Shown here piece by piece: positions 1 through 7,365 of a stretch of DNA of 17,153 nt (its first letter is position 1; each line of letters opens with the position of its first letter). The position numbers and the translations under genes were made by a program. The notes under the pieces were generated by a model. That model did no database searches, was not told the origin of the DNA, and was given only the letters and a program-made list of their open reading frames with translations. Where the stretch lies: contig CBDUNM010000113.1 of the NCBI GenBank assembly GCA_965368585.1, positions 1 through 17,153 of the forward strand, given 5' to 3'. This stretch comes from JARRQB01 sp965368585. Its GTDB lineage: Bacteria > Pseudomonadota > Gammaproteobacteria > Chromatiales > Chromatiaceae.

Positions 1-55
1 GACCTGAACACCCTGTACCGGCGTTCCATCCGGCAAACGTACTACACCTGAAAGC
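1..55. repeat. 55-bp direct repeat, copy 1 (inside the secreted beta-domain gene)
   Basis: Bases 1-55 are identical to 583-637. The offset of 582 bp is a multiple of three, so both copies read LSGVVRLPDGTPVQGVQV in the minus frame. Identity at every third base points to a recent duplication or gene conversion rather than only conserved protein sequence. The copy may continue beyond the left edge. Confidence 0.9.
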
Positions 56-999
56 TGTACCGATGACGGCAACGTGAAATCCCGTACCGTATCACCGAGC
101 ACGACCACATCTTGAATCACGATCTGCGAAAAATCGGTGTCGACTGGAGGGATAACCGTGACTTGATAGGAAAGATCATTTAGCAAGGCCATGCTGTAAT
201 GACCTTCGGCATCTGATTGGGTTTGTCCGTATATGTGCTCTATAGCATGGCGTGTGCCGTTTACAGTTGCAGCGTAGCTTACTTGCAGTTCAACGTCGCC
301 GACTGGCGAGCCGTTGCTATCGGCGGTCTGGCCGCTCAGCCACGCCAGGGGAAGCATCAAATCTTTAGTGGTCGTCCCCGCAACCACCGTGTTCGGGAAA
401 GCAAAGGTATTACGTCCACCGAGTTCGAAAACATAGGGGTTTCCAGGAAAGTTCATGCCGTCAGACGTCCGGCCAATCAGCCTATATTTGTAGCTGCCTG
501 GGGTAACCGAGAACGTGTAGACACCATCACTGCCGGTCTTCATATCCCCAACCTGACCGGAACCGTCTTGTTGATACAAGGTGACCTGAACACCCTGTAC
601 CGGCGTTCCATCCGGCAAACGTACTACACCTGAAAGCACACTGCCGCCAGTAACGAGCAATACGTCCTGCGTAACGTCATTCCCAGCCACTTCTATTCCG
701 TTTATGGGCGAGTTCGCATATACGCTGATATCATCGGGCGGCACTACCAACATATTGTAGCTACCATCTGCAGCTGACAGACTGTAACCACCATTGGCTG
801 CTGTCGTGGACTGCGCAGCAAGTTCCCCGTTCGATGCGATATACAGATTCACCGTGGCATCGGGCATCGGGTTCCCATTGCCATATACCGTTCCAGAGAT
901 CGTCCAGGCCGCTGCCTCACCAAGAACGCTGCTTGAAAACAAAAGGAGATGAACTATAAAAAATTTGACGCATCGTGTTTGTTCTTTCGTCTTTCTCAT
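1..999 (-). CDS. Secreted protein with repeated carboxypeptidase-regulatory-like beta domains (partial, C-terminus off the left edge)
   Basis: The minus frame from ATG at 999 stays open to base 1 (333 codons). A purine-rich GAGGGA about 11 nt upstream is a plausible ribosome site. Residues 1 to about 31 look like a signal peptide: basic start (MRKTKEQTR), hydrophobic FFIVHLLLF core, then an Ala-rich end before WTISGTVYG. The rest is a chain of CarboxypepD_reg/SdrD-B-like units, recognisable by SGxVxxxxGxPxxxVxV starts and DGxYxFxVxPGSY-type strands. These begin near residues 32, 121, 216 and 315. The unit opening LSGVVRLPDGTPVQGVQV occurs twice, 194 residues apart, and is identical at the DNA level over 55 bp. 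Such domains are usually structural or binding modules on exported proteins. No enzyme or anchor is visible in the part present. G+C is roughly 50%, lower than in the following genes, which could mean transfer. The specific role is unknown. Confidence 0.8.
   Translation of the reverse strand, partial: MRKTKEQTRCVKFFIVHLLLFSSSVLGEAAAWTISGTVYGNGNPMPDATVNLYIASNGELAAQSTTAANGGYSLSAADGSYNMLVVPPDDISVYANSPINGIEVAGNDVTQDVLLVTGGSVLSGVVRLPDGTPVQGVQVTLYQQDGSGQVGDMKTGSDGVYTFSVTPGSYKYRLIGRTSDGMNFPGNPYVFELGGRNTFAFPNTVVAGTTTKDLMLPLAWLSGQTADSNGSPVGDVELQVSYAATVNGTRHAIEHIYGQTQSDAEGHYSMALLNDLSYQVTVIPPVDTDFSQIVIQDVVVLGDTVRDFTLPSSVQLSGVVRLPDGTPVQGVQV
583..637. repeat. 55-bp direct repeat, copy 2
   Basis: This is the second perfect copy of the sequence at 1-55. 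It lies at the start of the second beta domain of the same gene. The sequences diverge immediately after base 637 (acact versus tgtac after base 55). Confidence 0.9.
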
Positions 1000-1464
1000 C
1001 ACGAATGATTTCCCTCTGCTTTGATCTCCAATTGTCGGATCACGCCTTACTGAGTGCCCTCCCGCCTCAATTCAAAAACGGTTGCTGCAAGCATGCTGCG
1101 AACGCACGAACTCGATCCGAGTTCTTGATCATTGCGACCGATCGTTCATGGGGGGCTATCGAACTTAGCGGCGACCAGTGAACGGAGTTAAGTGACCAAG
1201 GCCCGCTGTATTAGACCCTGCAGCAGCTCATCCACCGCGGTCGGGCCTATGCGCAAAAATGCTTAGAAACAGATATCTTGTGAGGCCTTCAACGTCGCAT
1301 GACGACTTGATTGAAGACCAATGACTCATGGAATTGGCATCACGGCGGGCTTTGGGGACTTTGTTGACCGATAGAAGAGGGTATTTGTCATATCCACTCC
1401 CGGGTGCCTATTCGCCGCGTCGCAAGTCGTGGCAGTCGGGCGAAACCGCACTTAAGATAGGGCC
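1000..1464. other. Divergent intergenic region without a convincing gene
   Basis: This 465-bp stretch separates the left secreted-protein gene from the MMPL transporter gene. Short open frames at 975-1181 and 1328-1555 lack a ribosome site and any recognisable protein character, and the second runs into the transporter gene in another frame. It presumably holds two divergent promoters, but I could not pick out convincing -35/-10 pairs. The one clear structure is the inverted repeat at 1108-1124. Confidence 0.6.
1108..1124. promoter_or_regulatory. Inverted repeat GAACTCG-ATC-CGAGTTC
   Basis: Two perfect 7-bp arms around a 3-bp centre lie in the divergent intergenic region. The size and symmetry fit a dimeric repressor operator. 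The spacing does not match the LexA boxes I know, and no regulator can be assigned. Confidence 0.35.
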
Positions 1465-4260
1465 ATGCAACGCCTCCTCAGCCTGTTCGCCGCGAACCCT
1501 TACTCGACGCTGCTCGGGCTGCTGCTGGCATCCGTATTGGCCGCCACGCAACTGACCCGGGTGGAGGTGCAGATTTCGGCCGAGGAAATGCTGGTCATGG
1601 ACGATCCGCAGCGTCATTTCTACGAGCAGGTGCGCAAGGTCTTCGGCGACGAGAAGGCGATTGTGCTGGTCCTGGAAGACCCGCTACCGCTGGCCAGGGA
1701 TAAGCTCGTCGTGCTGCAATCGGTCATCGACGAACTGGCCGCGCTGCCGTTCGTGGATCGGGTCGAGAGTCTGTTCAGTGTCCCTCACGTAAGAAGCATC
1801 GACGGCTTCCTCGACAAAGAGCCTTATCTCGCGCAACTGCCCGAGACTGCCGAAGACTCGCTGCGCCTGTCGCAACAGGCGTTGACGAATCCGTTTGTGA
1901 AACACGTTCTGTTGTCCGCGAACGGACAGGCGATGGCCGTTGCCATCATTCTCAAAGACGGCGCGGCGAGCGCAGACGATCACGCGGTGACTGCTCAGGT
2001 GGATCGACTCACGCGGCGTCTCGACGCCCAATACCAGGCGGTGTTCAGCATCGGTTTCGCGCACGTGCGCACCGAGATCGCGCAACGCATAGCGGCAGAA
2101 CAGTTCGATCTGCTGCCCTGGGCGGCGGCGGCCCTGCTGATCGCCCTGTTCGTGCTGCTGCGTCAACTGGTCGATATTCTGATACCGATTCTCACCGCCG
2201 GCCTGAGCATTCTGTGGACGTTCGGCATCATGGGTCTTACCGGTATCCCGCTCAACGTGGTGACGTCGACGGTACCGATTCTGCTGATCGTGGTCGGTTC
2301 GACCGAAGACATACACCTGCTGTCGGAGTTCCGGCACGGCCAGAAGGAGGGGCTGGATGCGGAGCGCGCGCTGCAGCGCATGGCCCGCAAACTGGGACGC
2401 ACGGTGCTGTTGACCTTTATCACCACCTACGCTGGATTTCTGTCGGTGGGTCTGAGCGGCATCGAGGTGCTCTGGCAGTTCGCGCTGGTTGCCTCCACCG
2501 GTCTGCTGTTCAATTTTCTCATCACCGTCTCCCTGATCCCGACCGTTCTTGCGCTCGCCGGGCGCTATCAGCTCGACGGTCGCTCCCGGCTGTTCGATCG
2601 TCGGTCCGCCGAATGGGCCTCCGGCTACTGGCGCTGGCTGCACGCCAACCGCTGGCGTGCGCTGGTCGTACTCAGCCTGTGTGCCGTGCTGGCGGCCATT
2701 GGCATTCCGGCCATCCAGGTCAACCACAACGCGATCGACATTCTCGGTGCCGACTCGCAGGTCGGCGCGAACGTTAAGCGATTGAACCGCCAATTTTCGG
2801 GCCTGGAATCCATTTCCGTTGTCGTGGACTCCGGTATTCAGGATACCTTTCTAAAGGTGCGTTACCTAGAGGAACTCGTCAAGATACAGGACTTCGTTCA
2901 CCGGACCGGATTGTCCAAGTCGACCACCTCTTTTGCCGATTACCTCGCGCTGCTCAACGGCGCCTTCCAGGAATTCCAACACGCCCGGTTGCCAGCCTCC
3001 GACGAAGTGGTCGACGAGTTGATGATCTTTCTCAGCTACGACCGGGTAAAGGCCTATGTGACCGAGGACTACAGTCGTGCGCGTATCCTGATCCGGCACG
3101 ACATCTCGTCTTCACGGCAGCTCAGAGCCCTGGTCGACGAGTTGCAGGCGTTTGTCGACGCGGCGCTGGATCCAGGGCTTGAGGCAAGAATCACCGGCGA
3201 TTCGGTCCTCACCCTGTCCTCGACGAGGGCGATGATCGGCGGCCAGCTGCAGTCGATACTGCTGTTGCTGCTGTTCTTCGTCGCCATCATTTCTTTTTTG
3301 TTCACGGACCTGCGGGTCGGCCTGCTGGCGGCCATCCCGAACGTCTTCCCGGTCATCATCCTGTTCGGCGTCATGGGTTACGCGCAGATCCCGCTGAACA
3401 TCGGCACCACCATGGCCGCCGCGATCGCCATCGGCATTGCGGTGGATGACACCATGCATTTCATGCTGCGCTACAACCAGGAGCTGAAGTCGTCGAAGAG
3501 CCAGTCGTTGGCGATGCACACGACCATCCACGAGGAGGCGTTGCCGGTCCTGTCGACTTCTATTGCGTTGGTGGCCGGTTTTCTGGTGTTTTCGCAATCG
3601 GACTTTGCACCGGTAGCCCAGTTCGGCATCCTCAGCGCGCTGGTCATCGCGACCGCGCTACTGGCCGATTTTGTCATCACGCCCCTGGCGATCTCTTCCC
3701 TGCGACTGGTCACCCTATGGGATCTCCTGTCCGCTCACCTGCAGCACCAGATCATTCCCAAAAGCCCGCTGTTCCGGGGTATGCGGCCCTGGCAGATCAG
3801 GCGGTTCGTTCTATCGAGCGCGGTGCTGGAGTTTCGACCCGGTGAGTATGTCTTTCGCCACGGCGACGAAAGTACCGAGCTCTACCTGGTGATGCGCGGA
3901 GTGGTCGAGATCAAGGTGCCCGGCGCCGAGGGCCTTCGCCGGGAACTGTTTGTCGATGAATTCGGATCCGGCGAGATCTTCGGCGATGTCGCCCTGCTGG
4001 CCGACGAACCGCGCAAGACCGATGCGGTCGCCTTGACCCATACCAGCCTGCTGGTGCTGAGCCGGGAGGCCATCGCGAGCGGCACCTTGCTGCATCCCTA
4101 TATAAGTTCCCGCCTGTTCTTCAATCTGGCGCGCGACGTCAGCCGCCGGTGGGTGGATTTCATCACCCGTGTACAGGCGCAGGAAGACTGCATGCGGCTG
4201 GAAGAGGAGGAGTTGGACGATGAAAACGATCACGACGGGCCTCCCGCGCGTGGTCCTTGA
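1465..4260 (+). CDS. MMPL/RND-family transporter fused to a C-terminal cyclic-nucleotide-binding domain
   Basis: This 931-aa inner-membrane protein has the two-half RND layout. TM1 is at about 10-27, followed by a periplasmic domain (28-210) and a TM bundle (about 212-365). TM7 is at about 395-412, followed by a second periplasmic domain (to about 590) and a second bundle (about 595-765). The central helices carry VVGSTEDIHLLSEF in half one and GIAVDDTMHFMLRY in half two, the acidic TM4/TM10 motifs that drive proton-coupled export in this superfamily. Residues about 785-890 form a cNMP-binding domain (RPGEYVFRHGDES; FGDVALLADEPRKTDA, F839-R850). The phosphate-binding cassette keeps the Arg but has Asp where Glu is usual. 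An acidic tail (EEEELDDEND) ends the protein. The start is fixed by an in-frame TAA at 1453-1455, although the ribosome site is weak. The substrate is unknown; lipids or hopanoids are typical for MMPL proteins. Control by cAMP or c-di-GMP-like ligands is inferred only. Confidence 0.9.
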   Translation: MQRLLSLFAANPYSTLLGLLLASVLAATQLTRVEVQISAEEMLVMDDPQRHFYEQVRKVFGDEKAIVLVLEDPLPLARDKLVVLQSVIDELAALPFVDRVESLFSVPHVRSIDGFLDKEPYLAQLPETAEDSLRLSQQALTNPFVKHVLLSANGQAMAVAIILKDGAASADDHAVTAQVDRLTRRLDAQYQAVFSIGFAHVRTEIAQRIAAEQFDLLPWAAAALLIALFVLLRQLVDILIPILTAGLSILWTFGIMGLTGIPLNVVTSTVPILLIVVGSTEDIHLLSEFRHGQKEGLDAERALQRMARKLGRTVLLTFITTYAGFLSVGLSGIEVLWQFALVASTGLLFNFLITVSLIPTVLALAGRYQLDGRSRLFDRRSAEWASGYWRWLHANRWRALVVLSLCAVLAAIGIPAIQVNHNAIDILGADSQVGANVKRLNRQFSGLESISVVVDSGIQDTFLKVRYLEELVKIQDFVHRTGLSKSTTSFADYLALLNGAFQEFQHARLPASDEVVDELMIFLSYDRVKAYVTEDYSRARILIRHDISSSRQLRALVDELQAFVDAALDPGLEARITGDSVLTLSSTRAMIGGQLQSILLLLLFFVAIISFLFTDLRVGLLAAIPNVFPVIILFGVMGYAQIPLNIGTTMAAAIAIGIAVDDTMHFMLRYNQELKSSKSQSLAMHTTIHEEALPVLSTSIALVAGFLVFSQSDFAPVAQFGILSALVIATALLADFVITPLAISSLRLVTLWDLLSAHLQHQIIPKSPLFRGMRPWQIRRFVLSSAVLEFRPGEYVFRHGDESTELYLVMRGVVEIKVPGAEGLRRELFVDEFGSGEIFGDVALLADEPRKTDAVALTHTSLLVLSREAIASGTLLHPYISSRLFFNLARDVSRRWVDFITRVQAQEDCMRLEEEELDDENDHDGPPARGP
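4205..4210 (+). promoter_or_regulatory. Shine-Dalgarno site AGGAGG deciding the start at 4220
   Basis: A consensus AGGAGG sits 9 nt before ATG 4220 and inside the acidic-tail codons of the transporter gene. It favours 4220 over the upstream in-frame start at 4169 and supports translational coupling of the overlapping genes. Confidence 0.7.
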
Positions 4261-5089
4261 TCAACAACCGCTGGGCGTGCGGCCTGAGCCCTGCGGGGCG
4301 ACGCACGGCGGCCGCCACGGCGGTTGCGTGGCCCTGGCGGCACGGGTTGCACTCGTCGCGGCAACCCTGCCGCCGGTGCACGCCGCTGATCGGCCGGTGT
4401 TCTTCGCCGCGCCCTACACGGGCAAGAAAATCGCCACTTACGAGGTTGAGCTGCCAGTCAGCCGTCAGGCAAGGCGCACCTTCGCGGTTCCGGCGGACTG
4501 CGCCGAGGTGGCGCGAAGCGCCGCCGCCAATGCCGCGCAGTGGGGTACGCGCACCGAGCAAAGCGTCTGGCGGAAGGTGGGCAGCGATTGCCGCTATTAC
4601 ACCTTCTTGCATCGCTACTCGACTGATTCGAACCGGGATTTCGTCTCCGGCTACGATTTCATGAACGCCTACCTGCGCGACCTGCCGATCCGCGCGCGTT
4701 GCCGCAATCCGCCGGGTCGGGTCGCCGACCCGGCATGCAAGCCGCTGCCGCCGGGCGTTCCCGACCTGTCGCGCTTGCTCGCGTTTCTCGACCGTGGGCT
4801 GGATAGTCCCCGCCTGGATGTACGGCCCTGCCGGTTGGAAAACGGTATCTTTCGCGGGCGGGTGATCTACGACCGCAGCGGCATCCATTGCGAGGCCGAC
4901 CCGACGGCGCCGGGGTTCCGTGTAATAGCGGCCGACTACGCCGATGTGAACGGCGACCGGGTACTGGATGTCGTGCTCCGGCTGGTCTCCCTGGCGCCGG
5001 GGGCCAGCCGCATGCCGTTGACTCTGCCCCTGACGCGGGAGAGTCCGGACGGGGTGTTCACGATTCCGGAAGAGGTCAGGGTGCCTTGA
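4220..5089 (+). CDS. Secreted protein of unknown function, overlapping the MMPL gene
   Basis: The reading frame gives 289 aa from ATG 4220, chosen for its AGGAGG site. It overlaps the transporter stop by 41 bp, so the two are very likely co-translated. After a long polar leader, residues about 37-53 are hydrophobic (ALAARVALVAATLPPVHA) and end in a plausible signal-peptidase site before ADRPVFF, so the mature protein is probably periplasmic. Several cysteines (near CAEVAR, CRYYTF, CRNPP, CKPL, CRLEN, CEADP) could form disulfides. Near the C-terminus DVNGDRVLD resembles the calcium-binding loop of FG-GAP/VCBS-type repeats. I do not recognise the family. From its position it may be a periplasmic partner of the transporter, which is inference. 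A GTG at 4277 is an alternative start. Confidence 0.75.
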   Translation: MKTITTGLPRVVLDQQPLGVRPEPCGATHGGRHGGCVALAARVALVAATLPPVHAADRPVFFAAPYTGKKIATYEVELPVSRQARRTFAVPADCAEVARSAAANAAQWGTRTEQSVWRKVGSDCRYYTFLHRYSTDSNRDFVSGYDFMNAYLRDLPIRARCRNPPGRVADPACKPLPPGVPDLSRLLAFLDRGLDSPRLDVRPCRLENGIFRGRVIYDRSGIHCEADPTAPGFRVIAADYADVNGDRVLDVVLRLVSLAPGASRMPLTLPLTRESPDGVFTIPEEVRVP

Positions 5090-5129
5090 TCTGCCAGCTG
5101 CGAATAGGCGGACTGACCAGGAAGCCGGC

Positions 5130-5519
5130 TCAGTTCTTGGCCTTGAGCGCCTTGAGGATCTGCCGCTCGATTTCCGCCCGACCTTCCAGACTTTGCAACG
5201 GCGTCACCTGTCGTGAAAACACCCCCCAGGCCGGCAGTTCGCGCAGCATTCGGTCAATCTCGTCTTGCGAGCCGGCCTCGACAACAAGGAACAACGTACG
5301 CGAGCCGGCCGGCAGGCCAGCAGTCTGTACCTTCTTACCCGCCTTTGGTTTCATGAGCATGTCAAAGGTCGGCAGTATGCCCTGTTCGAGGACGCCGGCA
5401 GCCTCTGCCGGCGAGGCGAAACCGGGGCTCTCGCTGGTTTCCACCAGAAAGAGATCCGCCACCGCGGGAGCAGACAGGCAAAGACCCAGCAGCAGGCCGG
5501 ACAACATGGGGTTCTTCAT
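5130..5519 (-). CDS. Exported muconolactone-isomerase-like (ferredoxin-fold) protein
   Basis: This 129-aa protein starts with a signal peptide (MKNPMLSGLLLGLCLSAPAVA, cleavage before DLFLVE). The mature part has the outline of the muconolactone delta-isomerase fold: LFLVETSESPG as first strand, a helix, LFLVVEAGSQDEIDRML as central strand and helix, then LPAWGVFSRQVTPLQS. The last stretch matches the LPxxxxxxxxVTPL signature I associate with that family. The known family acts in the cytoplasm in aromatic degradation, so the exported version is probably not that enzyme. It is the last member of a minus-strand run of small exported proteins. The gene upstream on this strand ends 235 bp away, and only a weak GAGAAG site precedes the start. 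Function is uncertain. Confidence 0.75.
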   Translation of the reverse strand: MKNPMLSGLLLGLCLSAPAVADLFLVETSESPGFASPAEAAGVLEQGILPTFDMLMKPKAGKKVQTAGLPAGSRTLFLVVEAGSQDEIDRMLRELPAWGVFSRQVTPLQSLEGRAEIERQILKALKAKN

Positions 5520-5631
5520 GGCTTCTCGCCGGTAGCGGCGCAGGTGCGCTCGCTTTTTTTCCTAAACATAGACAAACCTGATGTGATCGAACCGGAGCCG
5601 CCATCATATGGAGCAGCGCGTGCGCCGATAC

Positions 5632-5673
5632 CCACCTTCACCACGTAGGTGGAACGGCCGCCGATAAACGGCG
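5632..5673. repeat. Two small inverted repeats between the DsrE-like and isomerase-like genes
   Basis: CCACCT (5632-5637) pairs with AGGTGG (5647-5652), and CGCCG (5659-5663) pairs with CGGCG (5669-5673). They lie in the 235-bp gap on the minus transcript. No T-run follows, so they are not classic terminators; they may form weak RNA structure. Nothing else is evident in this gap. Confidence 0.3.
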
Positions 5674-5754
5674 TAAAGGCGCCACTCGGGGGGTGGATTG
5701 CACGCAAGTCGGGTAGCGCACGACCCCTGCGCCCCGAGCTGCGCTGCGCCGTAG

Positions 5755-6198
5755 CTATGGCTTGAGGTAGGCAAAGCCCTCCTTGAGCTGCAGGCGAGCG
5801 ATTTCATGAATACCGGAGGGTACGATCGTCGCCGCGTCCACGACATCCTCCCTGGCGATGCTTCTCGCGCCAAGCGTCGCCGCGCAGATTCGAAATTCAA
5901 CACCCCTCTCGACCAATTTCATTACCGCCGGGTCAAAGGGATTGCCCTGTCGGTCGGTGACGTCTTCCAGCAGAAAATCGATCCCGGGCCCATAGGCAAC
6001 AAAGACGACTGTTGCCTTGGGACTGTCGTCCAGATAGGAGTTGGCAAGCATCATCGCCCAACGTGCGCTGCCGATCTCATCGACATGAAAGACCACCTTT
6101 TCCCAGGCGTCCGCGGCCTGTTCCGACAATGCCGGTAGACTCGATCCAATCAGTATCAGTACGAGTAGCGAACGCTTCACCATCTGTTGCATCGTCAT
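5755..6198 (-). CDS. Exported DsrE/DsrF-like protein
   Basis: The protein is 147 aa from ATG 6198, which has AGGAGG 8 nt upstream. The frame is open further, and an ATG at 6255 overlaps the upstream stop, but that start would put about 20 polar residues before the signal peptide. Residues 1 to about 28 (MTMQQMVKRSLLVLILIGSS, then LPALS) are an export signal. The mature domain shows the DsrE pattern: KVVFHVDEIGSARWAMMLAN as first strand and helix, ATVVFVAYGPGIDFLLED, then GVEFRICAATLGARSI with a single Cys in the usual place, and ending GIHEIARLQLKEGFAYLKP. Cytoplasmic DsrE proteins pass sulfur through a Cys persulfide. This exported branch is commonly of unknown function, so a thiol or sulfur role is only inference. 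The gene lies 53 nt after the AhpD-like gene, probably in one operon. Confidence 0.85.
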   Translation of the reverse strand: MTMQQMVKRSLLVLILIGSSLPALSEQAADAWEKVVFHVDEIGSARWAMMLANSYLDDSPKATVVFVAYGPGIDFLLEDVTDRQGNPFDPAVMKLVERGVEFRICAATLGARSIAREDVVDAATIVPSGIHEIARLQLKEGFAYLKP

Positions 6199-6206
6199 TT
6201 TCATTA

Positions 6207-6212
6207 CCTCCT
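6207..6212 (-). promoter_or_regulatory. Shine-Dalgarno site AGGAGG for the DsrE-like gene
   Basis: On the minus strand AGGAGG lies 8 nt before ATG 6198 but only 2 nt before ATG 6204, so 6198 is the preferred start. Confidence 0.65.
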
Positions 6213-6251
6213 CGTCATTCTTCAGGGCCCAGTCAACCGGGTTGCGCCCGG

Positions 6252-6650
6252 TCATTTCGTCGCCAGAATTTTGTCGACTTCCGCCTTGAAGGCATCGAAG
6301 TCATACGCCATGCCGTTCAACACCGTGCTCCAGTGGCGTACGTGTGCGGCGGTAGCCACGGCTTCACGAACTTCGGCCTCGCTGGCGCCGTTGAGACGGG
6401 CGCTCTTGTCATGGAAGTAGACGCAGTAAACGCACGGAATCTGGGCGGCTACCCCCAACGCGATGAGTTCCCGGGTCTTGGCGTCGAGTTTGGCCTCGTT
6501 GCCCGACAGCACCGCCTCGGCAGCGAGCCTGGAGTCGAGGGCATGGTCAGGGTAGGTGTCTTTGTAGAACGCGGGAGGCTCTTGTGCCGCTGCCGTCGCG
6601 GTCAGCAGTGCCAATACGCCTGTTTGAAACATCGTCTTCATTGGGTTCAT
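6252..6650 (-). CDS. Exported carboxymuconolactone decarboxylase/AhpD-like protein
   Basis: This 132-aa protein has GGAGG 8 nt before the start. The signal peptide is MNPMKTMFQTGVLALLTATA with cleavage near AAAQ/EPP. The AhpD/CMD core is clear: KTRELIALGVAAQIPCVYCV, so a Glu is followed by CxxC and then FH, the ExxxxCxxCxxxH layout of alkylhydroperoxidase D-type active sites. After it come ASEAEVREAVATAAHV and a Trp-containing helix. In AhpD the two cysteines are redox active. A periplasmic peroxidase or thiol-reductase role is therefore plausible but not shown. It lies between the GTPxLF-repeat protein gene and the DsrE-like gene on the same strand. Its stop overlaps an ATG of the DsrE frame (ATGA) that I do not take as the start. 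Confidence 0.88.
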   Translation of the reverse strand: MNPMKTMFQTGVLALLTATAAAQEPPAFYKDTYPDHALDSRLAAEAVLSGNEAKLDAKTRELIALGVAAQIPCVYCVYFHDKSARLNGASEAEVREAVATAAHVRHWSTVLNGMAYDFDAFKAEVDKILATK

Positions 6651-6681
6651 TGTCAGTTCCTCCGATTGCGGTACGGAAGCG

Positions 6682-6719
6682 CTCGCCGGGTCGGGCTTCG
6701 ATAAGCGTCGCCCGGCGAG
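6682..6719. repeat. Inverted repeat CTCGCCGGG...CCCGGCGAG
   Basis: Perfect 9-bp arms (6682-6690 and 6711-6719) enclose 20 nt, in the leader of the AhpD-like gene on the minus transcript. No T-run follows on either strand. It could be an RNA hairpin that partly terminates or protects the downstream transcript, or an operator. Confidence 0.4.
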
Positions 6720-6857
6720 TCTATCTTCAGATTTAAAAACGTGTTTGGATAGGCGAATCGACGCTCACGGATGCGCTGCGCAGAACGGCCGGGTGACCGG
6801 ACGGTGGTGAGCTATGCGCACTTGATCGTTTTCATCCGCCGGGCGCCAGTTACCCGG

Positions 6858-7169
6858 TTAGCCGTTCATATCCGCTTCGTGCGCATACACGTCGCGCCAG
6901 ATCGGGATATCGTCAACGAGAGACCCGCTTGCGGGTTCATCTCCGACGCTTTCGCTTCTGAGTATCGAAAACAGATTCGGCGTACCGATTTGGCGCTGGT
7001 AGGTAAAAACGGCGGAGCTTTCGCCCGTCGACGGATTGGCCACCACTTCGTCGGTTGCCAGCGTAGTGAACAGATCCGGTGTCCCCAGCGCGCGTTCGTA
7101 GTCGAACGATTCCGCCAGCGCTGCGCTGCTCGACACGGCGATAAGACAAGCTGCGATCGTGTGTTTCAT
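6858..7169 (-). CDS. Small exported protein with two GTPxLF repeats, unknown function
   Basis: This 103-aa protein starts at 7169 with GAGGA 7 nt upstream. Residues 1-19 form a signal peptide (MKHTIAACLIAVSSSAALA, cleavage before ESFDY). The mature chain has two related units, FDYERALGTPDLFTTLATDE and FTYQRQIGTPNLFSILRSES, about 36 residues apart and joined by a short Ser/Gly-rich linker. No Cys remains in the mature part and no known fold is recognisable. It is the first gene of the minus-strand exported-protein cluster and is divergent from the CadC-like regulator. The next gene starts about 207 bp downstream across a hairpin. Confidence 0.75.
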   Translation of the reverse strand: MKHTIAACLIAVSSSAALAESFDYERALGTPDLFTTLATDEVVANPSTGESSAVFTYQRQIGTPNLFSILRSESVGDEPASGSLVDDIPIWRDVYAHEADMNG

Positions 7170-7305
7170 TTCCCTGTCCTCACGTTGTCTGACTGTGATG
7201 TGTAGTACGCCATTGGCTGATATGGATCGGCCGGCTCTGCACCCTTGCGTCGGTTGCTACGCCAACCACAATGGCGTCCCTGCCTTAACAAATAGCGCTA
7301 TGCTT

Positions 7306-7334
7306 ACCAACGGCAACGACGAAACTCCGTTGGT
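7306..7334. promoter_or_regulatory. Dyad 1 of the divergent regulatory region
   Basis: ACCAACGG (7306-7313) and CCGTTGGT (7327-7334) form perfect 8-bp arms around 13 bp, between the CadC-like regulator gene and the exported-protein cluster. A candidate operator. Confidence 0.45.
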
Positions 7335-7364
7335 TTTCCGCAATTTTTATAACCTACGGAAAAC
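7333..7364. promoter_or_regulatory. Dyad 2 of the divergent regulatory region
   Basis: GTTTTCCG (7333-7340) and CGGAAAAC (7357-7364) form perfect 8-bp arms around an A/T-rich 16-bp centre. It shares two bases with dyad 1. The A/T-rich centre could also contain a -10 element. Confidence 0.45.
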
Positions 7365-7365
7365 G

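Noticed and set aside
1328..1555. Small plus-strand gene before the MMPL gene
   Set aside because: It overlaps the transporter start in another frame and lacks a ribosome site or recognisable protein features.
1684..2793. Long minus-strand open frame of 369 codons
   Set aside because: It is the antisense shadow of the MMPL transporter, low in hydrophobic residues and rich in Gln/Arg as expected for a high-G+C shadow frame.
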